Shown here: one piece after another, positions 25,039 to 33,198 of the stretch
Layout of the letters: each line of letters begins with the position of its first letter
Numbering within the stretch: the stretch's first letter is position 1
NCBI GenBank assembly: GCA_024508935.1
Contig: JANINW010000014.1
Span: 143,920 to 207,919 of the forward strand
Direction: 5' to 3'
Source: Flavipsychrobacter sp.
Lineage (GTDB): Bacteria > Bacteroidota > Bacteroidia > Chitinophagales > Chitinophagaceae
DNA length: 64,000 nt
The notes under the pieces: model-generated
Database searches by the model: none
What the model saw: only the letters and a program-made list of their open reading frames with translations
What the model was told of the DNA's origin: nothing
Translations under genes and position numbers: made by a program

Positions 25039-28000
25039 TTAGCGGACAAGAGTGACATTACCTTTCTTTTCGAATGTGGTACTATTCGAACATTTGTACT
25101 TTACATAGTATACATATGTTCCCGGATCCTGCATTTTGCCGTGGAAAGTACCATCCCAGCCATCTGATTGGTTGTCGGTTTTAAATATTGTTTGGCCCCA
25201 CCTGTTCACCACTTTAAAGCTTACTATCTGCTGGTGACCATCTGTCAGTATATGGAACTTATCGTTACGTCCGTCGCCATTCGGACTAAAAACATCAGGC
25301 AGGAATATATCGCAGCAAGGTTCCGCTTTGATATAGGCAGTATCCCCGTCAACACAAGCCCATGGGTCGGTCACTTTCAGGAATATAAAGCCGGTTGCAC
25401 CGGTACTTAACAGCGCTTTATCTGAACCATTTGTAATAAATGCTCTTTCGGGAGACCAGCTATAGGTATAATTTTTGCCGGCGTTGGTATATACAGTAAC
25501 AGTATCTCCTATGCAATAAGAGCCGTCTTCCAGTCCTTTTATCTGTGCCTGTGGGTCATGTACATATACCGTGTCCACATAAGGATAAGACTTGCAACCA
25601 TTAGAGGCAGTAACTACCAGGGTAATAATTTTTGCCCCTGTAGTATGCCAGGATAGTGTGTACTGCGCCTGGAAATTTCCTTCAGGAATACTGTTCTCAT
25701 CTATGGTCCATTTGTAGGTAACATCTGGCGTATTGGTGGGTGCCAGTATCACCTGTTCATCAATACATACATTATCCTTTATATCGAAATAACCAACCGG
25801 GGCAAAGCGGATGTATATATCTGTAGAGTCCTGTATACTGCAGGCTCCGTTTGTTATAGTTACAAATATTTTTTTATACCCTGGCGTGGTCCAACCGGCC
25901 CTGTAAGGCCCGTCGCCGCTGCCGGTGAGTATACTGCCGCCATCGCCGGGAGCCCACGTGTATACAGACCCTTTAGGGTTAGTGCTATCATTGAAGATAT
26001 CTACATTGGCATATTGGCAAATCGTGTCTTCATTAATGTAGATGTGTGATCGCACATGTTCATCAACGGTTACTCTTATGAGCGTGCGCTGGCTTTCACA
26101 ACTGCTGTCAGACTGCGAAACATACCATGGGGTTACACCAACAATAGAAGTGTTTGGTGTAGGAGCGTTCGGTGAACCTGGTCCTCCCACAAAAGAAACA
26201 TACCAAAGCAGGTTTGTGCCATTAGCAGTTAAAGGTACTGCTGTTGCACCCTCGCAATAATTTACATTAGCAGCGGTTGGTGGTGCGGGTGCTGCTTTGA
26301 TGGTAACAATAGCAGAGTCTCTATCGCTTTCACAACCATTAATAGTTTGGCTTACATACCATTTGTATACACCAACAGCTATACTGGTAGGGGTTGGCGC
26401 AACAATGCTGCCGGTACCGCCTGTAGGCACATTATACCATTTCAGGTTTACCCCTACTGCATTCAGTGGTGTGGTAACCTGGTCTTTACAATAAAAATAG
26501 GCATGCGTGGCAACAGGAGGCGCCGGCTTGGTGCCAACGTTAACTGTTATGGGTGAGCGTGGGCTTTCGCAGCCGTTAATAGTTTGAGAAACATAGTAGG
26601 TTGTACTACCTGCATTAACAGTACTTGGAGTAGGCGCTGTGCTACTACCTGTACCACCTGTAGCGGTAGTGTACCATTTAAGATTGCTGCCTACGGCCGT
26701 AAGCGGAGAAGCTGCACTGAACTGGCAATAGCCTACCGGTGAAGTAACGGTTGGTGCAGCCGGTGGTGGCGGGCCTGATACAGATAATGGACCAACAACG
26801 CTGGACGAGCATCCGTTTAGTTTTACAGTTAGCACATAAGTACCCAGGTTAAGACCGCCGACAGTAATTTGCCCCAGGCCGTTTGACAGCAAGGTTAATG
26901 TTGTTTGGGGCACACCATTGATGGTATAGTCAATTACATAAGTTCTGTTAGGAAGTAATCCATACAGTTTAATAGACCCGGTGCCGCATGTTACGGCATT
27001 CGTAACCACTGCTGAGTCTATTACAGGTGTTTGTGTGCCCACAACCAACGTCGTAGTGCCCGGCTGCATGCTGCAACCCGGGAAGTTAATGCTGCAGGTA
27101 TATACCCCGGCATTTATCGTCTGTATATTATTAATAACGGGGTTTTGCAAAGAAGAAGTAAAGCTATTAGGACCTGTCCAGCTATAAGTAGCGCCAGGTA
27201 TGGTAGTTGCAGTAAGCTGTAACTGTGAGCCCACGCAAAGCGGGCCGTTATTAAATACCGGTAGCTTTGGAGGATATATAGAAACCTTGGTACTATCCAT
27301 AGCAGACGCACAACCGTTTATCAGGGCTTGGACATAATAATAACCTGTATCTATATACTGCAGGTTTGTACGCGTAGGGTTTTGTTGGGTGCTGAGATAT
27401 CCGAAAGGACCAGTCCATAAATAATTAACGCTGGAGCTGCCGGATGCCGTCAGGTTCAATGTACCATTCAGGCATATAGGGCTGTTCGAACTTGCTGTTG
27501 GTCTTGATGGAGGAGATGCAGTAACTGTAATAGTTACCGTATCCCTGTTTTTACCGCATCCACCTGTCAGGTTCGACTGTACTACATAGCTTGTAGTAAC
27601 AGTAGGTGTTGCAAATGGCGATTTACAATTAGTACAGCTCAGTGAGCTGATGCCACTGCCGCCCGGTAAAGCGGTCCATGTGAATGTCGACCCACCTACA
27701 GCAACAAGCTGGTAAGACTGTCCCAGGCATATACCTGTATCTTTGAGCGCTTCAGTAATAGGGTTGATAACTATAGGAATAGTGAATGCTTGTGAAACGA
27801 GCACGCCTGGTGGCTTACAAGAAGAATCTTTAGCAATGATGTTTAATATTTTCAAACCTGTGTCTAATGGTCCGGGTGTCCAGGTGAAACAACCGCGTGC
27901 AGAATCATGGGTAAGATTTGTATAGGTAATAGTAGCTCCCGGTGTGGCAGCATTATGGTTGTCGCTTAATACCAATACCGTAGTAGGGTCAGTAGATTTT

Positions 28001-28989
28001 ACATCAAAGCAAAAAGCCATTGGTGTCCTGGCGCAGCCGGTTATTGTACCACCGCTGTAAGTGCTGCCGGTAACGGTTGCTGGATCTACGGCCAAGGTAG
28101 GTTGTACTGTAGAACAAGCTAATACCTGTATTTGTACGTCGCGCATGACAGTGCCTATCAGTATGCCGTTGCGATACTCGCGCGCAACAACAGTGATGGT
28201 TTGAGCGCCAAGCAGCGTAGGCGTGAAAGATAATTGGCCGGTTGATGTTTGTAAAATAAATGTACTATTGGTTTGAAACGGATTAGTGAAGATATTATAT
28301 GGAGGGCTGCCTAATTTGAAAGGTATTGGTGAAGGTGCTACCCCGCAGCCATTGCCCAATGATGGTTGCTGAATAACAAACGAAAGGGAATCTTTGTTAG
28401 GATCAACCCCCCCATTATTGAAAACATAGGGCTGATTCAGACAAACGTACGGGATAGGTTTGACCGAAAAATAGGGTGATGAATTGCCTTGGGCTACTAT
28501 ATTGTTCAGTGTTGCTTCAATGTATAAATCCCCAGTCTGAATATTTTCGCTGGGATTACGGGAGCCTATGTTAACATTGAATTTCCAATCAGCAGCCCGA
28601 TGTGGAAGTGTGACAGTTATAGAATACCACCATTCCCGGTATCCTGGTAAAACAGAATTAGGTACAAAGCATTTGCTCGGATAGCCCGGACAGCCTGTTG
28701 CTACGGTGTCGCCGTTTGCTTTGCCGCCGGGAAGGCTGGAAAGTTTTTTTAAGAACACTGTCTGCTGGAATGAAGACGAGGCGCTTGCCACGCACATATC
28801 AATACTATCCTGTTCCTGGATACCAGTACAATCACGGTAAAACTTAAAGTAGAATCGATAGGTCGAATCACTTACCCACTCATATATCAGTTCACCTCCT
28901 GCAGCATGCGAGGCTTTCGCCTTGTTAGGATTGAAAACTAATACCAGGCCAAATAGGGCCATAAGTATTGATAGGTAGCGTTTATTCAT
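25039..28989 (-). CDS. giant T9SS adhesin, PKD/Ig_7-like repeats/CHU_C
   Basis: 1316 residues, signal peptide LSILMALFGLVLVFNPNKAKA. The N-terminal module SHAAGGELIYEWVSDSTYRF is shared with the 20-22.7 kb paralogue. Two PKD-like domains follow (LTASGSSSVNYLWTG; LTATTIPGATYSWTG), then three tandem Ig_7-like repeats (NLKWYTTATGG, NLKWYNVPTGG, NLLWYVSFVGG), then the shared stalk (TICQYANVDIF, YKWTIDENS) and the CHU_C end SPNGDGRNDKF, VNRWGQTIF, GWDGTFHGK, VTLVR. T9SS-exported adhesin by inference. The length and repeats suggest a long surface filament. Terminator hairpin downstream and an inverted repeat just before the start. Confidence 0.9.
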   Translation of the reverse strand: MNKRYLSILMALFGLVLVFNPNKAKASHAAGGELIYEWVSDSTYRFYFKFYRDCTGIQEQDSIDMCVASASSSFQQTVFLKKLSSLPGGKANGDTVATGCPGYPSKCFVPNSVLPGYREWWYSITVTLPHRAADWKFNVNIGSRNPSENIQTGDLYIEATLNNIVAQGNSSPYFSVKPIPYVCLNQPYVFNNGGVDPNKDSLSFVIQQPSLGNGCGVAPSPIPFKLGSPPYNIFTNPFQTNSTFILQTSTGQLSFTPTLLGAQTITVVAREYRNGILIGTVMRDVQIQVLACSTVQPTLAVDPATVTGSTYSGGTITGCARTPMAFCFDVKSTDPTTVLVLSDNHNAATPGATITYTNLTHDSARGCFTWTPGPLDTGLKILNIIAKDSSCKPPGVLVSQAFTIPIVINPITEALKDTGICLGQSYQLVAVGGSTFTWTALPGGSGISSLSCTNCKSPFATPTVTTSYVVQSNLTGGCGKNRDTVTITVTASPPSRPTASSNSPICLNGTLNLTASGSSSVNYLWTGPFGYLSTQQNPTRTNLQYIDTGYYYVQALINGCASAMDSTKVSIYPPKLPVFNNGPLCVGSQLQLTATTIPGATYSWTGPNSFTSSLQNPVINNIQTINAGVYTCSINFPGCSMQPGTTTLVVGTQTPVIDSAVVTNAVTCGTGSIKLYGLLPNRTYVIDYTINGVPQTTLTLLSNGLGQITVGGLNLGTYVLTVKLNGCSSSVVGPLSVSGPPPPAAPTVTSPVGYCQFSAASPLTAVGSNLKWYTTATGGTGSSTAPTPSTVNAGSTTYYVSQTINGCESPRSPITVNVGTKPAPPVATHAYFYCKDQVTTPLNAVGVNLKWYNVPTGGTGSIVAPTPTSIAVGVYKWYVSQTINGCESDRDSAIVTIKAAPAPPTAANVNYCEGATAVPLTANGTNLLWYVSFVGGPGSPNAPTPNTSIVGVTPWYVSQSDSSCESQRTLIRVTVDEHVRSHIYINEDTICQYANVDIFNDSTNPKGSVYTWAPGDGGSILTGSGDGPYRAGWTTPGYKKIFVTITNGACSIQDSTDIYIRFAPVGYFDIKDNVCIDEQVILAPTNTPDVTYKWTIDENSIPEGNFQAQYTLSWHTTGAKIITLVVTASNGCKSYPYVDTVYVHDPQAQIKGLEDGSYCIGDTVTVYTNAGKNYTYSWSPERAFITNGSDKALLSTGATGFIFLKVTDPWACVDGDTAYIKAEPCCDIFLPDVFSPNGDGRNDKFHILTDGHQQIVSFKVVNRWGQTIFKTDNQSDGWDGTFHGKMQDPGTYVYYVKYKCSNSTTFEKKGNVTLVR
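26055..26760 (-). repeat. three tandem Ig_7-like repeat units in the giant adhesin
   Basis: Three copies of about 78-80 residues lie head to tail, each with a Y-C start, a NLKWY/NLLWY core, G-G-x-G-S, APTP, then W/YYVSQ and CES. A fourth, isolated copy is in the neighbouring adhesin near 21230-21440. Copies differ at many positions, so they are old duplications or exchanged units. Confidence 0.75.
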
Positions 28990-28997
28990 AAATAAAA

Positions 28998-29032
28998 TTT
29001 TTATAATTTTTCGTCAGAACGAATTATAAAAA
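28998..29032. promoter_or_regulatory. inverted repeat in the leader of the giant adhesin
   Basis: Eleven-base perfect arms (TTTTTATAATT/AATTATAAAAA) with an inner CGT/ACG pair give a hairpin 8 bases before the ATG at 28989 on the minus strand. It could be an operator or an mRNA structure over the ribosome site. No function is proved. Confidence 0.4.
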
Positions 29033-29100
29033 TACCGTTATCGCCTCATCGTTGCAAGCCTGAAGCATTAAACTTTTTAAGAAAAACAAATTATTTACTT

Positions 29101-30378
29101 TCAGTTAAAGTCGAGATACATGCTTTCAAAGTTGATGATCATCTCTTTGAACTGTGCTACAACATCATGCCCAAGGTTGCCATAGGTAAAATCCGGTCTC
29201 CCTTCTCTCAAAGGTTCGGGTATCACATTTACAGCAGGCAATACAAATTCATTAGAACCTATTCGCATTTTTACGTTTCTTAGCTCATATACCTTGATGG
29301 TTTTATTGCCACCTGCACCGCCAAATACTTTTCGCATTTTTGTGCCATTAGCCAGCACCGCATCTTTATACTTTTCATAGAACGGGCTATAAAAATCGGT
29401 TTGTGTAGCCCCTGTGTCAAACTGGAATATCATCGTGTCATTAGCTGTTTGTGCCTGTACGATAGGGAACAGGCCCCGCAAAACCATGTTATTAAGATTG
29501 GTCGGTTTAGGCGTAAGCCGTATTTGTAAAAGGCTGTCTTTAAAAATATGCACTTCCTTCAGCGCACTGATAACCGGGAAACCCAGGATGCCCCTGATGC
29601 GAAAACCTGCTTTTGGGAAATCGAGCTTAGTATCAGGCATTATAATAAACACTACATTTCTTATAATAATACCACCAAGGTTCAGGCTGTCAGCAACGCC
29701 CAGGTCCGATTGAACAATCTTTCCCTGCGATGCACTTACCTTGAACGAAGTGTTCAATTTTTTTACCCCCAACTTTTCTGCATAGCTTTCTGTAAGTACA
29801 GACATGTTCGCACCTGTATCAAAAAGAAAAGTTTCATCCTGTTTTCCAAAAGATACAGGTACTTCCAGCAGGCCATACATATTGCTGTGCATTCTTATCA
29901 GCGCATCGGCCGTTTGCTCCACAGCTTGAGGGGGTATGTTTGCCAGCGGGTTATAGATATTGTAAGAATTCTCTATACTGGCCAGCTCATTTGCGCTCAA
30001 TGCCTGGCTGTAATTGTCCAGTATCTTACCGCAAATGTTTGCTGCTTTTTTATACTGGTATAGCTTGGCATAACTATCCATCTTTACTTCCAGTATCTGC
30101 ACAATGTCTATATCATTCCACCCACCGGCTTTCAGTTTAAGAAATGAGTCTGCCTTTTGAATAGCCTGTGTATTGCGGTTGAATGCATTTTCCGTTATAG
30201 CCTCATAATAAAGCCTTACGTCAGTACTCAGTTCATAGGCATTCGTTTTTAATGCGTCACGCAAATGAAAATAGTCGGCCTGGGCATACCAGTTTCTTAA
30301 TTGCTCTTGCCCGCCTTTAGCTGGTAGGTAAAAGGATAAAAAGACGACGAGGATGATCTGGTATTTGTATATGCTCAT
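29101..30378 (-). CDS. secreted retropepsin-like aspartic protease with two DTG sites
   Basis: 425 residues from the ATG at 30378, which overlaps the end of the GNAT gene by 4 bases; a longer frame to 30426 is unlikely. A signal peptide or anchor (YKYQIILVVFLSFYLPAKGG) is followed by about 150 helical residues with TPR-like pattern, then two retropepsin-type halves, each with DTGA: FLFDTGANMSVLTESYAEK and FQFDTGATQTDFYSPFYEK, plus GILGFPV and LGHDVV as the partner Gly motifs. Each half may supply one catalytic Asp, as in pepsin. It is likely a periplasmic or exported protease; substrate unknown. Confidence 0.82.
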   Translation of the reverse strand: MSIYKYQIILVVFLSFYLPAKGGQEQLRNWYAQADYFHLRDALKTNAYELSTDVRLYYEAITENAFNRNTQAIQKADSFLKLKAGGWNDIDIVQILEVKMDSYAKLYQYKKAANICGKILDNYSQALSANELASIENSYNIYNPLANIPPQAVEQTADALIRMHSNMYGLLEVPVSFGKQDETFLFDTGANMSVLTESYAEKLGVKKLNTSFKVSASQGKIVQSDLGVADSLNLGGIIIRNVVFIIMPDTKLDFPKAGFRIRGILGFPVISALKEVHIFKDSLLQIRLTPKPTNLNNMVLRGLFPIVQAQTANDTMIFQFDTGATQTDFYSPFYEKYKDAVLANGTKMRKVFGGAGGNKTIKVYELRNVKMRIGSNEFVLPAVNVIPEPLREGRPDFTYGNLGHDVVAQFKEMIINFESMYLDFN

Positions 30379-30971
30379 TGAATTATACCTGTCATTTTTT
30401 GCAGCATTTGTTTTACTTCCGGCCACTCACTATCAATAATGCTGAACATGGCAGTGTCTCGAATTTCCCCGCTTGCGCTGATACGTGCATTGCGCAAAGT
30501 ACCCTCATATTTAGCGCCAATCTTTTGTATAGCCGCCTGGCTGCGGAGATTTTTGCCGCTGGTCTTTAATTGCACGCGTACAGTGTTTAGTTCTTCAAAG
30601 GCATAGGCCAGCAGTAATAGTTTACATTCTATATTGTAGCCTGTACCCCAGTACGCCGGTGTATACCATGTCCAGCCAATTTCCAGTTTGCGGTGTTCGG
30701 GCATCATGTCCATATAACGTGTGCAGCCAATTATTGCATTGTCTGTTTTGTCTATGATAACAAAGGGATATTCTTCGCCGCTTATCTTTTTCAACAACGC
30801 ACTTTTCAACCCCATTCTCAATTCATCTGCTTTATAACCTTCAATAGATAAATGGGTCCATATTTCAGCAGGTGTGCTCACTATAATTAATTCATCAAAA
30901 TGTTTTTCTGCAAGCGGTTCCAGTCTTACGCGTTTTGATTCCAATATTACCGGCCGGCTTATCCAGTTCAT
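30375..30971 (-). CDS. GNAT family N-acetyltransferase (RimJ/RimL-like)
   Basis: 198 residues. The start LESKRVRLEPLAEKHFDELI is typical of RimJ/RimL-like GNAT proteins; the acetyl-CoA loop is seen around WYTPAYWGTGYNIECKLLLL, with R/Q-x-x-G-x-G/A replaced by W-G-T-G-Y-N. IIGCTRYMDM and KLEIGWTWY give strands 4 and 5. The acceptor is unknown. Upstream gene of the retropepsin-like protein, linked by an ATGA overlap. Confidence 0.87.
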   Translation of the reverse strand: MNWISRPVILESKRVRLEPLAEKHFDELIIVSTPAEIWTHLSIEGYKADELRMGLKSALLKKISGEEYPFVIIDKTDNAIIGCTRYMDMMPEHRKLEIGWTWYTPAYWGTGYNIECKLLLLAYAFEELNTVRVQLKTSGKNLRSQAAIQKIGAKYEGTLRNARISASGEIRDTAMFSIIDSEWPEVKQMLQKMTGIIQ

Positions 30972-31072
30972 GTTTTTTAAACTTATGGTGTAAATATCAT
31001 ATAATAACTGTTAAAGCGCTTATATAGTTATAAATGAGGGCGCGTCAAATTTTGCTATTTTTACCATTGTTT

Positions 31073-32107
31073 ATGACGAGCCCCAAGCCGATAATCGAGT
31101 GTATACCAAATTTTAGCGAAGGCAGAGACCTGCAGGTTATCAACGAAATAGCTGCTGCTATACGTTCTGTAGCCGGTGCCCGTTTATTACATGTAGACAT
31201 CAGCCCCGCTGCCAACCGCACGGTAATGACCTTTGCGGGTGAACCGGCCGCTGTAACGGAAGCCGCATTCAGAGCCATTGAGAAGGCCGGTAATTCTATT
31301 GATATGCGTAAGCAGGAGGGCGTCCATCCGCGTGTGGGGGCTACAGATGTTTGTCCTTTGGTACCGCTTTCCGGCGTGTCTATTGAAGAAACTATGACAT
31401 GGGCTGAACAGTTAGGCAAACGTGTTGGCGAAGAATTGGGTATACCTGTTTATCTCTATGAATATTCGGCAAAACAAGCTCATCGCCGTACTTTGCCGGA
31501 TATACGCAAAGGGCAATATGAAGGCATTGCAGATAAAATGACAAAGCCTGGATGGAAACCGGATTATGGGCCAACGTCATTTAATGCTCAAACCGGGGCA
31601 ACTGTATTAGGAACAAGAGATATATTAGTGGCATTCAATATCTCACTCGCTACCAAAGATGTGGCTATTGCTAATTGGATAGCTGCGCGTATGCGTGAAA
31701 GCGGGTATACTGTAACAGAAGATGGTAAGCGAACAAAACACCGGGGTTTGCTGCCTAAACTCAGGGCGATAGGGTGGTATATGGCAGATTTCGAATGTGC
31801 ACAGGTTTCTATGAATTTACTGGACTACCGTATTACATCTCCATTGCGGGTATGGGAAACCTGTAAAGCGTTGGCCACAGAAGCAGATACTGCCCTGGTG
31901 GGAAGCGAGCTGATAGGCCTGATGCCCGAACGGTGTGTATTGGAAGCAGGTAGCCATGCATACGTTATAAACCAGCAAGAAATACCCTCAGATAAACAAC
32001 TGATCATTCAAAAAGGTATACAGTACCTCGGTTTAGATAAAGTAAAGCCATTCAACCCCCAGGAAAAAATACTGGAATACGCACTGCATCATGCAGGACT
32101 TATATGA
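31073..32107 (+). CDS. ftcD: glutamate formimidoyltransferase
   Basis: 344 residues from ATG 31073; the frame opens at 31034 but PIIECIPNFSEGRDLQ, the invariant family start, follows 31073. Other motifs: HVDISPAANRTVMTFAG, EGVHPRVGATDVCPLVP and NAQTGATVLGTRDILVAFN. It transfers the formimidoyl group of N-formimidoyl-glutamate to tetrahydrofolate in histidine degradation. The cyclodeaminase domain of the mammalian enzyme is absent, as in most bacteria. No hut genes are near; lpxK follows with an ATGA overlap. Confidence 0.93.
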   Translation: MTSPKPIIECIPNFSEGRDLQVINEIAAAIRSVAGARLLHVDISPAANRTVMTFAGEPAAVTEAAFRAIEKAGNSIDMRKQEGVHPRVGATDVCPLVPLSGVSIEETMTWAEQLGKRVGEELGIPVYLYEYSAKQAHRRTLPDIRKGQYEGIADKMTKPGWKPDYGPTSFNAQTGATVLGTRDILVAFNISLATKDVAIANWIAARMRESGYTVTEDGKRTKHRGLLPKLRAIGWYMADFECAQVSMNLLDYRITSPLRVWETCKALATEADTALVGSELIGLMPERCVLEAGSHAYVINQQEIPSDKQLIIQKGIQYLGLDKVKPFNPQEKILEYALHHAGLI

Positions 32108-33198
32108 AACAACTATTTTCTTTTGTAAAAATATTTTTATATCCATTTGCACTTATATATGGAGCAGTGGTATGGCTGCGCAACCGTTTATACGACAGCG
32201 GCGTGTTTGCGTCCATTGAATTTTCGCCACCGGTTATTTGTGTAGGTAACCTGTCGGTAGGAGGGACCGGTAAAACTCCGCATGTGGAGTATTTAATAAA
32301 GTTACTGCAATACCGGTTCAGGGTGGCTACTATGAGCAGGGGGTATAAGCGCCGTACCCAAGGTTTTTTATTGGCCGATGCAGAAGCCAATGCACTTCGT
32401 ATAGGTGACGAACCCATGCAATACCATATGAAATTTCCGGAGCTGGTAGTGAGTGTGGCAGAAGAACGGATTACAGGTATACCCCGGCTGTTGCAGCGCC
32501 GCCCCGATGTGGAAGTTGTATTATTGGACGATGCATTCCAGCACCGTTCTGTAAAAGCAGGGGTGAACATACTCATTACCGATTTTTCAAAGCCATTTTA
32601 TAAAGACCATATCTTACCTATTGGTACATTAAGAGAAAAACGGGGAGCTTATAAAAGAGCCGATATAATTATCGTTTCCAAATGTCCGCCGGCATTCAGC
32701 AGGCAAATGGCTGAGGAAATGGTGCATAACATAAAACCTTTCCCGCATCAACAAGTTTTTTTTACCGGTATACAGTATGATGTGCCCTATGATTTCTTCA
32801 CTAAAGAACCTATGGCAGTAAAGGGAACAAATGTTGTTTTGGTTTGTTGTATTGCTAAACCGGAGCCATTGGTCAATTACGTTCAGAGTCTTGCAACAGA
32901 TGTACATACGCTGTCATACGCCGATCACCACTATTTCCTTAGCCGCGATCTTGAGGAAATTAAAGCGGCCTATGATAACTGGGACGCTGAAAATAAGATA
33001 ATAGTTACAACAGAGAAAGACGCAGCCCGGCTGCAGCTACACGAAGAAAAATTAAAAGAATGGGGTATAAGGATAGTGGTATTGCCTATAGAGGTTTCTT
33101 TTTTATTTAATGGTGGCAATGAATTTGATAATGTAGTTTTAAACTACGTTGAAAAAACGATTAACGAAAACGCTGCTTTTTATGGCAAAGAAGACTAA
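32104..33198 (+). CDS. lpxK: tetraacyldisaccharide 4'-kinase
   Basis: 364 residues. An N-terminal membrane helix (FLYPFALIYGAVVWLRN) precedes the Walker-A-like motif VGNLSVGGTGKTPHVE; MSRGYKRRT and EVVLLDDAFQHRSV (catalytic Asp region) and the late TTEKDAARL complete the family signature. It phosphorylates lipid A precursor at the 4' position at the inner membrane. It overlaps ftcD by 4 bases and rnr by 17. Confidence 0.95.
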   Translation: MKQLFSFVKIFLYPFALIYGAVVWLRNRLYDSGVFASIEFSPPVICVGNLSVGGTGKTPHVEYLIKLLQYRFRVATMSRGYKRRTQGFLLADAEANALRIGDEPMQYHMKFPELVVSVAEERITGIPRLLQRRPDVEVVLLDDAFQHRSVKAGVNILITDFSKPFYKDHILPIGTLREKRGAYKRADIIIVSKCPPAFSRQMAEEMVHNIKPFPHQQVFFTGIQYDVPYDFFTKEPMAVKGTNVVLVCCIAKPEPLVNYVQSLATDVHTLSYADHHYFLSRDLEEIKAAYDNWDAENKIIVTTEKDAARLQLHEEKLKEWGIRIVVLPIEVSFLFNGGNEFDNVVLNYVEKTINENAAFYGKED

